NCBI GenBank assembly: GCA_002221725.1
Contig: NJFT01000224.1
Location: forward strand, 1 to 64,000
Direction: 5' to 3'
Source of the DNA: Scedosporium boydii
Lineage: Eukaryota > Ascomycota > Sordariomycetes > Microascales > Microascaceae
DNA length: 64,000 bases
How positions within the stretch are numbered: position 1 is the stretch's first letter; every line of letters starts with the position of its first letter. The notes beneath the pieces are model-generated. The model did no database searches, was not told where the DNA came from, and was given only the letters and a program-made list of their open reading frames with translations. Positions 23,735 through 35,965 of this stretch are shown here, one piece after another. The position numbers and the translations under genes were made by a program.

Positions 23735-24691
23735 GTCCAAGGCACAGGACTGGCTTACTCCATCAACCGAATGGTTGAATTATCTCCAACACGGCGCCAG
23801 CGTTGACGGTACCGTAGTCTAGGAGCATCCCGTTGTGCGGCCCCTGTTGCCTGATGGCGAAATCCGCCTTTGCGCTGCATGACGTCTTGAGACAAGGAGT
23901 CGAAGAGAATGGGATTCAAAGGCGATATTGAGAGTGATGATAGACATTCCCTGGAAGGGCTTAACATACATTACCCCTGATCAGGCGCCTTGGACAGCGT
24001 CCATTTTGCGCTCGATAACACATTGCGCCTGCTATGTCCCCCCCGTCAAAGGTAACGGCTGGGGTGACAGCCCTGCCCTGTCGATATCATGGAAGACATG
24101 AATCAATCCTGGAGGCAGGCAGGCTTGGGAACACTCGAAGAACACTTGGCCTCCAAGAAGAGTAAGACCGTGGCCGAGGGTTATGACGTTTTCTCTGCTG
24201 GTCAGTATACGAGGGGCCCCCTGCCGTCCTAACGCAGTCGAGGAACCCCCCATCGTGGACATAGATTAACCACTTGATAGCGCGGTCTGTTTCATCGTAG
24301 GATAGAATATCATATCCGAGCGTTGGTGGTGCATTGAGTTGACGTATCAGACATCAATATACTATTGTTTCCACGCCAAACCCCAAGTACCCATAGAGCC
24401 AGGGCATTAGAACTTCATTAAGTTGTCTTCCAGACTGACATACTATAATACACCCATCCATATTTCTTACATCCGATCGAGATCTCCCAGGCCATCCAAG
24501 CCCTTTTTAGCTTCAAGAGGGGAGTGAGTGTTGTACAAAAATGCATATTACATCCAAAAAAGGGGGAATTCTGGGGGTCCTTAAACCCAACCAGAGAGCC
24601 CAAAACGACCGAAAAACTCCCAGGTCAATGCTTTTCCCATCCGATGATTTCCCCTTCTCTTACAAAGGGTTTACGAAGTGACGAGCGACTT
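23735..24691. other. 0.95 kb intergenic region, possible relic
   Basis: No intact gene. On the minus strand between about 24340 and 24190 a frame reads NAPPTLGYDILSYDETDRAI followed by KWLIYVHDGG, which looks protein-like, but it lacks a start and runs into frames without continuity. Treated as empty or a gene relic. Confidence 0.35.
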
Positions 24692-25873
24692 TTAAGCAGT
24701 CTTGGGCTGCTTTTCAGCCTCTCTCGCGGATCCGCCCGAGGCGCGCCACCAGACGTCGCTGCCCCAGCGGATGAAACGCTCGGCGGCACCGGTGGGCGTC
24801 ATAGCTGGGCGGACGTCGAGGTAGAAGACGGGTTCGCCGGTGGGTTCGGGAGGGCCGGTGTAGTAGTCGATGACGTAGCGGACTTCCTTTGTTTGGCCGT
24901 TGATGTTTCGGGCGACGTACCAGTCGTGGCGATCGAAGGGAGGTTCCATGCTAGTGGGAAGTTAGTTCTCAAAAAATCCTGCAAGGATTTGTTCCTTTTT
25001 TGATTCCGATTTTCACTCACCCAAACTTGGACGGGTAGACGCGAGCCATAAGCTGAAGGAAAGCAGCCTTCGGCGTCATCTCCTTCGGCCTTCCCTGGAA
25101 CCGAATCAAAGTCGGCTCAGTCTCGTAAGCCTCCCTCATCTTCATCAACTGCTCCGGCGCATTCTCCTCGCCCCTCCTACACGCCTCCCACCCCTTCATC
25201 AGCCCGCTAGAAAACCTCTTCTCCCATCCGACGACCTCGGCCCAGGCCCCCTCGTTAAGGAAGTTGTGCACGGCGACCATCTCCTCGACGGCGGTGATGT
25301 CGGTGTCTTGGTAGCCCTTGCGTAGTAAAGCGTGGTACATCTGCTGGGGGGACGGGTACTCCCAGTTCTCGCTGGCGTCGGCGCGGGGGATGGAGGACTC
25401 TTCGCGGCTGGTGGGGAGCTTGATGGATTGGTTCGGGGCGGGCGCGTTGGAGAGGTCGGGGAACATGTAGTTGAGGGGGTTGAGCTGGGAGAGAAGGGAT
25501 TTCTCCTTCGGGGCGGCCTGGGGTTGGCCGTGGGGGACTGGGCAGGCGGAGGGAGTGGCGTCGCCGGTGGTGGGACGCTTGTGCTTGCTTATGGTGAAGG
25601 CGTCGATGGTTGCCTGGTGCATGGGACATCCGGCCTGGACAGAGTTAGTGATAAGACACTATAGCGCGCGGAAAAGTTCCTCCTGCAATCTCTCCATCCC
25701 ATTGATCCTCGCCTAGTGCATTGAAAAGGAGGGATTCCTACCGGCGGAGCCTGGCCATCCTGTGCTGCGGCAGGTCTCGACGAGCGAGCCGCATGGGGGA
25801 CAGGACAGCCCGTTGCAGCGGGTGTGCTCGCGGGAGCTGCGGTCGCGGAGGTATCGGCCCAGAACCAACCCAT
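24692..25873 (-). CDS. Holocytochrome-c synthase (cytochrome c/c1 heme lyase)
   Basis: Three exons, 25873-25742, 25634-25021 and 24950-24692, give 334 residues. The enzyme attaches heme covalently to the CXXCH motif of apocytochrome c (or c1) in the mitochondrial intermembrane space. The N-terminal ~80 residues carry three CP heme-regulatory-type motifs: GCPVPH near 22, GCPMH near 46 and ACPVPHG near 72. The catalytic core shows [35 protein letters not shown] (with a conserved His) and FDRHDWYV. It continues [12 protein letters not shown] and VFYLDVRPA, all hallmark blocks of the family. The length fits fungal members. The phase-2 intron before exon 3 restores [12 protein letters not shown]. 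Whether it serves cytochrome c (CYC3/cyt-2 type) or c1 (CYT2 type) is not decided by what I can see. Confidence 0.95.
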
Positions 25874-26889
25874 AGCTCACGACGAAGAATTGAGGCTGAG
25901 CGGCAAAATAAACAAAAGACTCCCTCTTTCAGCAAAGAAGAAGGTCGACTTAGGGCCGTGGGATGGATTGCCGATGGATGGGGGAATTGGAGCTATGGAT
26001 CTGATGGATTGGGTGCAATTGTCAGTCCATGATGCGCGGCGCGAATAATTTTTTTTACTTTTTTTCTTGCCGTCCTTCTTTTTCTCTTTTTCGCCATTTG
26101 CTGCCAATCAGTGACGTCGTATTATTACTTCATCCGGAATCTCGGTACGTACTCTTTGGCTTATTCATCCAGAACTTAACAGCCGCTGGAGACGTTGGAA
26201 TTTTAAGTCTGCGAGTTTGAGCCTCATTCGTCCCCGTCCCAAGTCTAAGAAACAGAAGACACTTGGAATGTTCAATTGATCGATGACATCAATTCCAATT
26301 CTTCCCCCGAAAGGAGACATTATCGACACCGAGAATAGACACAGACTCCCAAAGGAACCAAACACGAGGCACTCCCATCTCGGATCCGCGACCCATTTCT
26401 CGCCCTGCCTAACTCTGGTCGTCCGCCCTGTCTGCCTTCCTGGCCAACCGCAGCAAGACCGACAATCCCATTTATGGGCACACTGCCTCAGCCTCTGGGA
26501 AGACTGGCCACGAGACTGCGGACTTTTTTCTTGCATCGCCACGAAATGTGTGTAACTAGCCAGTCACCGAAACCGAGGGGCCCAATACGGCCTTTAATGG
26601 GAACGCCTTGATCCTTCTATTATAGGCGTTCTTTTTACGACGATGTGCAAAGGCGGATGGATCGATGGAGTTCTTGGCGTTTCCCTGTTGTAGATCGTAG
26701 CTTTGCACTTTCCGCCTCGTTTCTTTGTCGTTCCTGTTTATATCTGCGGCGAACCCCCTCGTAAACTTTAAAGTGAAGGAATTCCATACCATGTCGAACA
26801 ATGAAGCAAACATCACCAACATCTAAATCAATAGCCTACACACCTCGGTAATTCCATACGCAATACCACAAAGGAAGGGAAAAAAGACA
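25874..26889. other. 1.0 kb divergent intergenic region
   Basis: Upstream regions of heme lyase (minus) and of the small membrane protein (plus). T-rich tract at 26048-26095. No gene recognised. Confidence 0.5.
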
Positions 26890-27309
26890 ATGGCGCCAAT
26901 ATCACACCTTCTCACATCCACCTCCACCACCACATTAACCCGCCGGTCCACCAGCCTCGACGACCCAATCTCTCAAGCCCTCGTCGGCATCAGCGTCGCT
27001 GCCATCCTCATCTCCATCCTCATTCTCATCTTAATCGGCCGCAAGAAGAGAACCGATGCCGCACTAAGCGAAGAGTTACGCTTTCGCCCTTACGACAAGG
27101 ACATGTCTAAAGAAGACCAAGCCAACGCTGAGAGGACCGCCGTCCCGCTCCTCGCCGAACCACCTCTGACGCCGGGGTTATATCCGCCTCCGGTTGCGAG
27201 TCCGCCGGGGAGGGTGAGGGTGGAGGGTGGGGAGCGGGCCTCTTATTGGGTGCTTTCGTCGAGGGCGGGATCGAGGTCACCCTCGCCCATGGGGCCGCGG
27301 CGCGTTTGA
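26890..27309 (+). CDS. Small single-pass membrane protein, unknown function
   Basis: An intronless frame of 139 residues whose ATG lies in the favourable context AGACAATGGC. The N-terminal ~28 residues are Ser/Thr-rich and non-charged. One strong hydrophobic helix follows (about residues 30-50, LVGISVAAILISILILILIG), stopped by the basic cluster RKKR, so the C-terminus is probably cytosolic. The tail is Pro/Ser-rich with a possible proline-rich ligand PPLTPGLYPPP. This topology (Ser/Thr-rich outside, one helix, basic stop-transfer) is common in fungal plasma-membrane sensors and small regulatory proteins, but no family is recognised. Confidence 0.6.
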   Translation: MAPISHLLTSTSTTTLTRRSTSLDDPISQALVGISVAAILISILILILIGRKKRTDAALSEELRFRPYDKDMSKEDQANAERTAVPLLAEPPLTPGLYPPPVASPPGRVRVEGGERASYWVLSSRAGSRSPSPMGPRRV

Positions 27310-28745
27310 GTTGCAGAAAGGAGGATGGATTTAGATATGGTATTTTGTTTTTTTTTTCTTTCTCTTCATGAGAAGAGAGAGGTTGCCAGGTGGATCACAT
27401 TTATGGATCACTACATCTACTGGCTTGCGGTATCTTCAGTTGTCTATGGAACGGCTTAGTAGCATGAAAGGAGTTTGGCGCAGAGTTGCTTTCGTCCAGC
27501 ATTTACATTGTCATTTTACATCCAGGTGGAAATACCCTTCAGGCACTATCACCATCAACGAGTTAATCCTGTAAAAATACACACACTTGACCCAATAAAC
27601 CGCGTCAAATTCACCACGATCTCTCCCATCCGCGTCTTTTAAAAACTACTTCGTAGCTTAAACTCCACTCTCATCAAACATCTCCCCGCAAAGGATAATC
27701 ACGCAATAAAGCAATAAAAGACCCTCCACATACGCCGCTCCCCTTCCCCGGAACATCTCGGGACACGGCTCGGATCATACCAACCGGCGTCCTCAGAACG
27801 GCTCCGCTTCGGCACGGGATACGCCCCTCGCCTAATTCCCCCTCAATACCCTAAATTTTTCTTGCTCAAGCAACACTAGTGTAGTGTAGACGAGCCCCTC
27901 TCCACGAACTAACGCGGCTCTTACCCCTCAGTCATCGCGAGACTAAAGTAACGGCTTGTGTCGGGGGGCGAAGGTTTCATCAGGGCCCCAAACAAGCGGT
28001 CAACGACAAAGCCTTCCGTTTCTAGCATCGTGCATACGAGATCGTTTTGGCGTGCGATGCGAGCCTCGGATGACTTTCAGGGGTGTGTAATAAGGCAGAT
28101 ATGCAGGGTATTCTTTCGAGGTCTCGAGACGAGCTTTCTGTTTGGGAAATATAGAATTGAATTTCAAAACAAGCCTGTTTTTCTTTTTGCTTCGTATCTA
28201 TCATCTAGTTAAGCTTAAACTTCGTAAAAAATTCCTTCAGTTTCGATGTCTTCTTCATGCTTTCGCTATCCGCTGTCCAAGATGCTGTGAAAATATCCTC
28301 TCGTGCTAAATCTCTCATAAACAAAGGAAATGATAATGAAAAAAAGGGAACATTAAAATGATATATGTGACGCCAGTTGTACAAAAACCACACGCGTAAA
28401 AAAATGGTATCGAAGTTCGAGTTCTTCAAGTCCTCGAGTTCGAATACATGCGCAATCTTTCGCTCCTATTTCCTGCTGTATATGATGGTGTTGATGACAT
28501 TGCTCCTGCTCCTGCTCCTGCTCCTGCTGCTGATGGTGATGCGTATTCCGAAAAACAGAAAAACATCCTCGAAAATGCGCGAGTTGAAAATTCGATGGGG
28601 GTATGAAACGCCAGTTCATGATGCTTTTTTTGTTGTGATTTGCTTGCTCCAAATGAAAAATGCAGGGAAATAGAAAACGCTTGGTCTCATGAGGGGCATG
28701 TCAGAGGGTTCGTTTCTAGATCAGTGAGATTCACCTTGAACGATT
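27310..28745. other. 1.4 kb region between convergent genes
   Basis: No gene seen. Contains the palindrome CTAC-TTC-GTAG (27646-27656) and a (TGCTCC)n microsatellite near 28500. Confidence 0.5.
28500..28531 (+). repeat. (TGCTCC)n microsatellite
   Basis: About four to five hexamer copies followed by TGCTGCTGATGGTGATG, outside any supported gene. Confidence 0.8.
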
Positions 28746-29582
28746 TCAAATCCTCATAGTCTTCCGCAACCACGGGAACCATCGACTTCTCCTCGACTTC
28801 CCCTCTGCACCATGCATCGTCTCCGCATCGTCCAACTCCAGGCGATACCGCCTCACACTCCCCGAGTCGTCGTCAAAGTCGAGGTGGCCACCGTCCTTAG
28901 GAGCCATGCAGTTAGGCACCAAGTTCCTCCGGACCCAGCCACGAACGCCTCGTCTCGCCGCGTCTATAGCGGCGTACTCGAGCCGGCGAGTGTGATCGCT
29001 CGTCCAGTATTGAGTCGTCGGGGGCGGCATGGGAGGGCGCGAGGCGACGGTGTCCTCGGCCTCGGGGACGATGATGTCGGGTTCGGGGAACTGGAAGAGG
29101 GTGTGCGGCGACATGGTTGTTCGGGTTTGGGCCGGGTAGAGGGAGGAGCAGCCTGGTGCAGCGAAGCGGGGGGCTCCTCCGCCTGGGGAGAGGGCCTTCG
29201 AGCCGAGAGACCTGGTTGGCGGCGTGAAGGATTCGGAGCTGAGCTTGCGGGCTCGGAGGGCGGCGGCGGCGGCAGCAGCAGCGGTAGCGGAAGCCGCGGT
29301 TGTGGTGGTTGTGGTCGTAGTGTTGGTGGTGTTGGTGGCGTTGGTGGCCGTGGAGGATTTTGTCGACGTTGTTGATACGAGCGATTCGTAGCCGGAGTCT
29401 TGACGCTGCATGTTATAAGGACCCGAATTGGCCTTGTTGTCCGGTTTTTGTTGCTGTACTATTTGTACGGTGTCGTCGAAGCTGTGTGCGGATTTTGGGA
29501 GGATGGTGATGGAGGCGTAGGTCTGGCCCTTGGAGAGGCGGCGGCCTCGTGTTATAGCCGCGGTCGCTGTTGCTGATGACAT
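28746..29582 (-). CDS. Ser/Thr/Ala-rich protein of unknown function with conserved-looking C-terminus
   Basis: An intronless frame of 278 residues. The first ~70 residues are polar (SKGQTYASITILPKSAHSF). Residues ~70-110 are a simple Thr/Asn/Ala tract encoded by trinucleotide-rich DNA. The C-terminal third looks ordered: QYWTSDHTRRLEYAAIDAA, then RRGVRGWVRRNLVPNC, and a basic end SRRSRWFPWLRKTMRI. I cannot attach a family name. The start ATG at 29582 is the first in frame and is followed by Ser-Ser-Ala. It converges with the small membrane protein gene across 1.4 kb. Confidence 0.65.
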   Translation of the reverse strand: MSSATATAAITRGRRLSKGQTYASITILPKSAHSFDDTVQIVQQQKPDNKANSGPYNMQRQDSGYESLVSTTSTKSSTATNATNTTNTTTTTTTTAASATAAAAAAAALRARKLSSESFTPPTRSLGSKALSPGGGAPRFAAPGCSSLYPAQTRTTMSPHTLFQFPEPDIIVPEAEDTVASRPPMPPPTTQYWTSDHTRRLEYAAIDAARRGVRGWVRRNLVPNCMAPKDGGHLDFDDDSGSVRRYRLELDDAETMHGAEGKSRRSRWFPWLRKTMRI

Positions 29583-32500
29583 AGCTGCGAGTGATTGTAG
29601 GCTTTCCTTTTTTCTCTTTTCTTTTTTGTTTCCCTTGCGAACTAGGATATTGATACGCCCATTGGAGGGTTTGGTTGGAGTTGGTTCTCGGAAGACAAAG
29701 GAGAGGGAGTATGGTTCATAAGAATAAAATCCACTACAGCAGGGTTTCGAAGTGGCTGAGAAGTTGATTTGTTCAATCCGAAGTTGGAATGCGCGATTAT
29801 GACCGGGCTGGTAGTTCGGACAAAGTAGGACGCAAGATATCTAGAGGGCGGAAAAGGGAAACAGAAAAAAAGTAATTTCCAAGAGGCAGGGAATCTTGCA
29901 GATGAAATGTCTAGGGACGAAACTTGCGGTCAGGACGACTATAAGGAAATCTCTCTTTTGGCATATCTTTGGACCCCCTTTGGTTCGTCGACCTGGAGAC
30001 AATGCACGGCGGTGGGGTCTATATCCTTTTGGTCACTTCGCTTTCAGAGTTGAGAATCGAGTTGTGCAGATATTGGATGTACGTATGTAGATACTATAAT
30101 GAAAAGCCGACGCAGCAAGGGTGTGTTCAGTGGGCAGGCATGGGCAGGCATGGACAGGCGTGTGCAGGTCCTTTTATTCGGTGGAATCAGGGTCCTCGCC
30201 TTTTCCCCTTGCCGAGCCGCGGGCGGGTACTGTCACAGCACACAGGGCCTGGCCCAGAGAGGCTAGAGGCTAGTGTAGTGAAGAGGGGGTCGAGGCGGGG
30301 AGGGGGAAACAAGGAACACAAACTAGCACAGGCCTTCTCGCGAGAAAAAGGGTTTTGGCTAGTGCAGTTGAGGGACAATGTATCAATATGGAGATATGGA
30401 GTCGGGGCAAGGCCAGGCGGGTCTGTTTGTCTATCTTGGTTTGAACCTTTTTAGGCTAGTGGGGCGGCGAGTCGCTATTTCGAAGTGCAGCACGCACTTG
30501 AATGTTAAATGTTGCGAGCTTCGAGATCGAGTCTGGACAATGGAGTCTTTTGGTGGCGTCAAACAATGGGGAATGGCGGAGAGTGGACGATAATGGCATT
30601 GGCTTGGATCAAAGAGCGATGGGGCTGTGTGGGAGTTAGTCTGTACTTCGAAGAGTCTAACAGCCTGACCCGGGAGGGCATGCCCAGCCGCTGAGTTTCG
30701 ATTCGACGGTTTGCTGAATGACGAGCTGAAGTGGGGGCCCTGAAGACCTTGAAGGGGAAAACAAAGTACAATTGAAGGAGACGGAGGAGGAGTACTTTGT
30801 TAGAGAATCTTCTCCAATGGTGCACTTTGTGGTTGTACACTAGTTGTACTTGGAAGACAATTAGCGGCCCTGAGGCTTAATGGGCTTGCTCGACGGGCGG
30901 TAAACAGGAGTCAGGGTCAAGATACGAGGCCGAGTGGGGATTCGGGGACCAGCAGAAAATCTGATTGCGTCTGGGGTGGATTTGAGGCGTGGCCTGGTCA
31001 AGGACGGCGTTGATGGCTGGTGGATCGTCCTTTGTTCGAGTGGACAATGGATGTCGATTCTGGGTTGCACTCTGCATACACCGACTGATGGATGGCCAGC
31101 TTGGGGAAAGTGGTCGACAGACACGGAGCTGTTGTGTACGCAGCACATTCGCCCAAGGTCTGTAATACACGCACAACGACACAAATGTGGCAATGGCACA
31201 GGACTGGAAGAACCAACCACGCTGATGGCCGACCGATTTGATGTCACAAGGCCAAATAGCTTGAGCACTTGAAGCTTGGTCGAGTTCAGCAGAGGGTTAG
31301 GCTCCTGTACATACACTAACTCACGCAGACCGCCTCGCAGCATAAAGAGCAAGGTCAGAGAGGTAGCACGCAGCACTGAGGCTCTAGCTCGTCGTCATTT
31401 CGGCGTGCCGAGCCTCGGTGGAGCATGGATCAATTATTGATGCTTGATCGCTGTTGCACCCGTGATCCACACCCAGCGACGATTCAACAGGGAGCGATGC
31501 GACATCGAGGACTTCACCAGCCAGCTCTGTTCCCTAGGCAAGAGGCAGATTTTAACAGTAACCTCATTTGTACGAAGTACTACACTATTCATAGGAGGAT
31601 AAGTCGGACCATAGAGCGACGTGTGAACTTTCCTAATCTATGTGTCCTACATATTTGTTCGTACGACTTGGGACAAGCCATTGGAATGAAGAACAGCTGT
31701 TATCCCCCCACGTCCCCTTGTCGACTTGTTATGCACGCAGAATATGCAGACATGAACTGGCAGATCCGTGATGTGCTGTTAATGTTCCCTTCCCCGACTG
31801 ACTAATGCCCGCTCATCGTCTTGCCCATCGTCTCGCCCACCATCTCGTCACTTCTTTCGCCCACGTTCCAAGTTAACCTACCTCGCACTTATCGTTAGTT
31901 GCTTGTGGAAGCAAATGCATTCTGCCCGACACATCGGCTTGCATTAACAATGGGCGAGAATGCCCCCTCTCGATTTGTTGGGGAGACTTGTAATACTGCA
32001 TTGCATTACTGTACTACTGTACACTACTGAAGCGAAGCGTCCTCTAGTGTACTTCGTAGGAAGCAGTGGTGCCAAATCCTGCCAGAGGAGCGGTCACGGT
32101 CGCGATGCATGGTGTCCTGCAGGTCAATTAAGACAACCTCGCAGGGGTGTGACGGTGTGAGGGGAGGGGGAGCGTGAGGTATGAGGCGTGAGGAGGGAGG
32201 AAGGATACTACTGATCATCCTCTGGCGAATCAACACAGGGACGATTGCATGATGGATGGTTCTCGGGTGGGCGCGGATAGGCGGAGAAGAAACAAAGGCA
32301 ATCCTAGACCGCCACGAGCTCATTGAGGTGTGCTAAAACTGCGTACTCCACTCGTTGCGACTCGCGCATACCATACCCCACTTTCTGGGGAGAGAGATCC
32401 CCTGATATCGTGAACCTCCCAGGGCTAGAGGCAACCCTTGAGGCATTCTCTTCATACAGGCAGTTGGCCATCATCACAGTTACTTTTCTGTTTCCACACC

Positions 32501-34690
32501 TCTTCATGTTGGTTGCCGTCTATAACTGTTTGCGAGAGGTCACTGATTGCGAACTTTAGCGAGGTTGTCTACTGCTGTATTAGCGCTCGTGAAACTGAGA
32601 AACCAAATCAACGCGGGCTGAGGCGAGGTGGATGGTCCCCCACAAGGCAGATTAAAATCGCACACACCCTGCAGAGCGGGGATGCAAGACGAAAATGGCC
32701 GATGTCGCACCCGGGGTCCAGCCCTTAAAAGAGGGGGTTCTCCAGCCTTTGGTCGGGAGTTCTCAGGGCAGGAGACGATGTGTTGCAATGGAATTTTCTT
32801 TGAAGCAACGATGAGCGGGTGTTTGCTCAAAAGAATCGAGGCGGGATCTCATCGCCGAGACGCCCTATTGAGAGTTGGGGGTTCGCTCTGTAACACTACT
32901 CCGTAGAAACCGTGGAGCTTGACCCGAATCTTCCCAGCGCTCGTAAGACTCACGACGGCCGATCGCAAGCAAACGGGGAACTGTGACCGCAAATCTCAAA
33001 CAGAACTCGCGATTTCTATTCTTTCCAGAATAGCCTGCTAGAGACTCAAATCCTGTTTTGCTCACCTCTTCCCCAGTTTGTATGGGACTAATGCCTAATC
33101 TCATGATCGCGAATGCACCTGACAAGAAAAGACCCTGCATTTTCTTCCCCCTCTTCACCTCGTTTGGGTTGGTGTGTCATCCGATTGAGCAGCACTACAG
33201 TTTCCTTGTTACAGCTGGCGACAGGACGCCTGGAGTAAAGGAAGCAGAAAATCTCGGGCCGCCTTAGTTCCCTCGGCGTAGTGTGCAGCGGTCACCCCTG
33301 GAGTCTGGCCCTCTCCGCCTGCCCGACTTTGATGGGTCGTGGCTTTTAGCGAGGCGTCTGAGGCGTCGGTCACGACACTGAATCCTTCCCATTCTAGAGA
33401 AGGGCAGAGCAATAATAGCCTGGCTCCTTTGAGATTGGCATGACGTTCCCGCGACACTCCAACAGCCAATGAGCCTTTACCTCGCTGGGTGATGTGTTGT
33501 TTGGTGGGCTTGCATGGTCAGACCGGCGAAGGGCGGTCCGCCGGTCAGTAATAATAAAGACGGAATTCCAAAACCATGTGTAATGTGAAGCGAGTAAAAA
33601 CTCTCACAGGGTTTCCATTTAAATGCTGGCTTTGTCTCTGCGATGGGCAACCTGCATTAGACGCTCCCATGCAAAGAGGTCCACGCAATCTGCGATTCGG
33701 GATGATCCAGCCGGTGAGTACCTCAGTACTTCGTAGTGTTTAATGCGTGCCAGGCTGCCCGCTTCGGAAGTCCGTGCCCCTCGTCTTCACATGTCGGGAT
33801 CACTAGTTCTGAAGATTCGTTCTTTCCACAAGACATCAAGGACGGACCACTTGATCAAGTCGATACTGTCACTCTTTGGCAGCTCCGCCCGGACAATCCC
33901 TGCCAATAATGTCCCCTCGCTCCACGGATGCCAGCTTGTCCTTCCTCGACACGTCGCGCCATTCTCATCCCACTCGCTCCTACCTCATCTTAGCATTCCA
34001 AGATGACGCAGATTGTGAGGATTGCCGAGTGCGACCTTGTGGACGGAAGAACTTGGATGGATCATGGAAGGAAACATTGGCCGGAATGGGCATGTGAATC
34101 GCTCGCCGTCACATGTCTCATTTCCGACGCGATAAGATCGATGGAGAAGTGTGACGTGCTCCTTCCGACTGTAATTTCCTATTAACCGAATACACTATAG
34201 AAGGAAAGAGCAGTTCCCGAATTCATTCTATCCAGGGAAAGGGAAAGAACGTGGGATGAAGCAAGGCTCGGACTGACCATCTTTTAGCACTGGCAGGGAT
34301 AGCTGGACTGTCTCAGCGTGTGAGCCTCGAATCAGCTGTCCCCACGTCTCACGTTGCTTCCTGCCGCCTTTAGCTCACCATGTGAATCAAAAAAAAGACA
34401 CGGCGAGCACGAACCACCCACTTACGCCAGTCCGGTATCACGACATTTGCGCCCGAGATATAGCACTGAAACTACTTCCATTTATCGCTGGTCTGATGTG
34501 GGCTCACGGTCAAGGAAAAGCAATTTCTACATGCTCTCTGTCTGGATCGTGCCCATCCGTCGGCGACGCAGTGCTACTCTCGCCGGGTTCCAAATCCAGC
34601 ATCATCTCACAGAGAGCTCGCTCGCGGGATCGAAGGTAAGAATCTTGATTTGATAGACCTGTGAGCTGTGACTCGTGCCCTCTTTCTACC
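29583..34690. other. 5.1 kb gene-empty region
   Basis: Only short overlapping frames on both strands, none with recognisable sequence or splice continuity (the longest, 30861-31376 minus, is not protein-like). Contains a 10-bp tandem repeat at 30131-30160 and four GTAC-type palindromes (31570-31580, 32049-32059, 32896-32906, 33725-33736). No transposon open frame or terminal repeat was seen. Confidence 0.5.
30131..30160 (+). repeat. 10-bp tandem repeat TGGGCAGGCA (x3)
   Basis: Three tandem copies, the last with two changes (TGGACAGGCG). Confidence 0.8.
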
Positions 34691-35965
34691 TCACACCGTC
34701 GCACCAGTTATCGTAACAGTGTAGTCCAATCCTTTCTTCTCCGCGTCCGTCAGCTTGAACGGGTCATAGTTGATCAGTGCATCCGGAGTATTCACAACCA
34801 CTAGCATGGCCTCTCCGCCCGCCTCAACGGTAGCGTCCCCCGCGCCGTCGACAAGGTCGACATACCGAACCGTTTTATCTGCTCCCCGAACAGCCAGCGT
34901 CGCTGTAAACGGCATGGACGAAGCCGTGACATTTGCCGAAATGGCCCCAGTGCCTTTGAGCGGAACGATGTTGGCTCCCATGTACTGCGGTCGCCTTGCA
35001 GGCTTAACGCGATAACTTCCGTTTCCTGCGGGATCCAGGTTTTGATAGTTGAACTTGGAGCGATTCTTCTCGAAGGCTTCGTGCGCCTTGGGGTGTCCAA
35101 TGTCCACGAATGCCATACGGGCCCAGTACCTCCCGACAATGCTCTGGATTTTCGTTGATCCCGCGAGTTTCTGAATGACGTGCAGCGGAGTAACCTGGCT
35201 ATTCGGCTCGTACTCCGTCCACACTCCGGGGAAGGTCGCGAGGCCTAACCCCGTGTAATTATCCGGATTATTGTAAATGTACGACAGGAACGGCCACGCC
35301 TGGTAATAGTTCCCCGTGTTCGTCGACCCGTCAACGATGATCTGGAAGGAATCCCCAATATTCTTATTCAAATCAATCAACGAGTCTCCCCCGGGCTGGT
35401 CATACTCTTCCCTCGCCTCCGCGCATAGGTCCGACGTCAACCACGTGTCTGCCACAAAATTCGCAACGGTCTCCCACCACGCCCCGGTAACCCACTGCTC
35501 GATCCATGACCCCGCCGCGTACGTCAAGCAATGTCCGTACTCGTGCACCGTCACGCTCGGCGTCGTTAGGTACGCCGCCTCGACGTTGATGAAGCTCATC
35601 CCCGCCTTGTCGTCTGTGCCCGTGTTCGCCGCGGCGCCCAGTCCCGTGCCGACGTTGTACACGTTCACTTTTGTCCATGGGCCCTTGTCCTCCTTGTCTC
35701 GGAAGGAGAGGCCCGTTGAGCGCCAGCCGAGGTGTGTGACGAAGCAGGTGTAAGCGGATTCGAGGGAGCGGATCATGTTGTCGGCGACGTCGTTGGAGGG
35801 CGCGTTGTAGATTCGGAAGTGCGGGGAGTCTTTGAATTGCGTTCCGCCGGGGCCAACGGCGCCGTTACCTTGGTATTCGGTGGGTGGTGCTATTGGGGCT
35901 TGAGGCACTGGCGCACCACTGGCGACGCCGAGGGCGGCGAGGAGGATTGCGCATGGTCTGCGCAT
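34691..35965 (-). CDS. Secreted zinc-metallopeptidase-like protein (DUF6055 type)
   Basis: A single exon of 424 residues. It begins with a clear signal peptide (MRRPCAILLAALGVASGAPV, cleavage near residue 17-18). The motif HEYGH at residues 141-145 is an HExxH zinc site, and Glu165 in GAWWETVANF, 20 residues downstream, is a plausible third ligand as in gluzincins. The surrounding pattern (a block before the motif rich in Gly/Ala/Thr, AWPFLSYIYNNPDNYTG after it, and a C-terminal beta-rich domain) fits the DUF6055 family of fungal and bacterial secreted proteins as I know it. Activity has not been shown for this protein. Several NxT/NxS glycosylation sites support secretion. It stands alone, more than 1 kb from any neighbour. 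Confidence 0.82.
   Translation of the reverse strand: MRRPCAILLAALGVASGAPVPQAPIAPPTEYQGNGAVGPGGTQFKDSPHFRIYNAPSNDVADNMIRSLESAYTCFVTHLGWRSTGLSFRDKEDKGPWTKVNVYNVGTGLGAAANTGTDDKAGMSFINVEAAYLTTPSVTVHEYGHCLTYAAGSWIEQWVTGAWWETVANFVADTWLTSDLCAEAREEYDQPGGDSLIDLNKNIGDSFQIIVDGSTNTGNYYQAWPFLSYIYNNPDNYTGLGLATFPGVWTEYEPNSQVTPLHVIQKLAGSTKIQSIVGRYWARMAFVDIGHPKAHEAFEKNRSKFNYQNLDPAGNGSYRVKPARRPQYMGANIVPLKGTGAISANVTASSMPFTATLAVRGADKTVRYVDLVDGAGDATVEAGGEAMLVVVNTPDALINYDPFKLTDAEKKGLDYTVTITGATV

Noticed and set aside
30861..31376. 171-codon minus-strand frame in the empty block
   Set aside because: Composition is not protein-like and there are overlapping frames on both strands.
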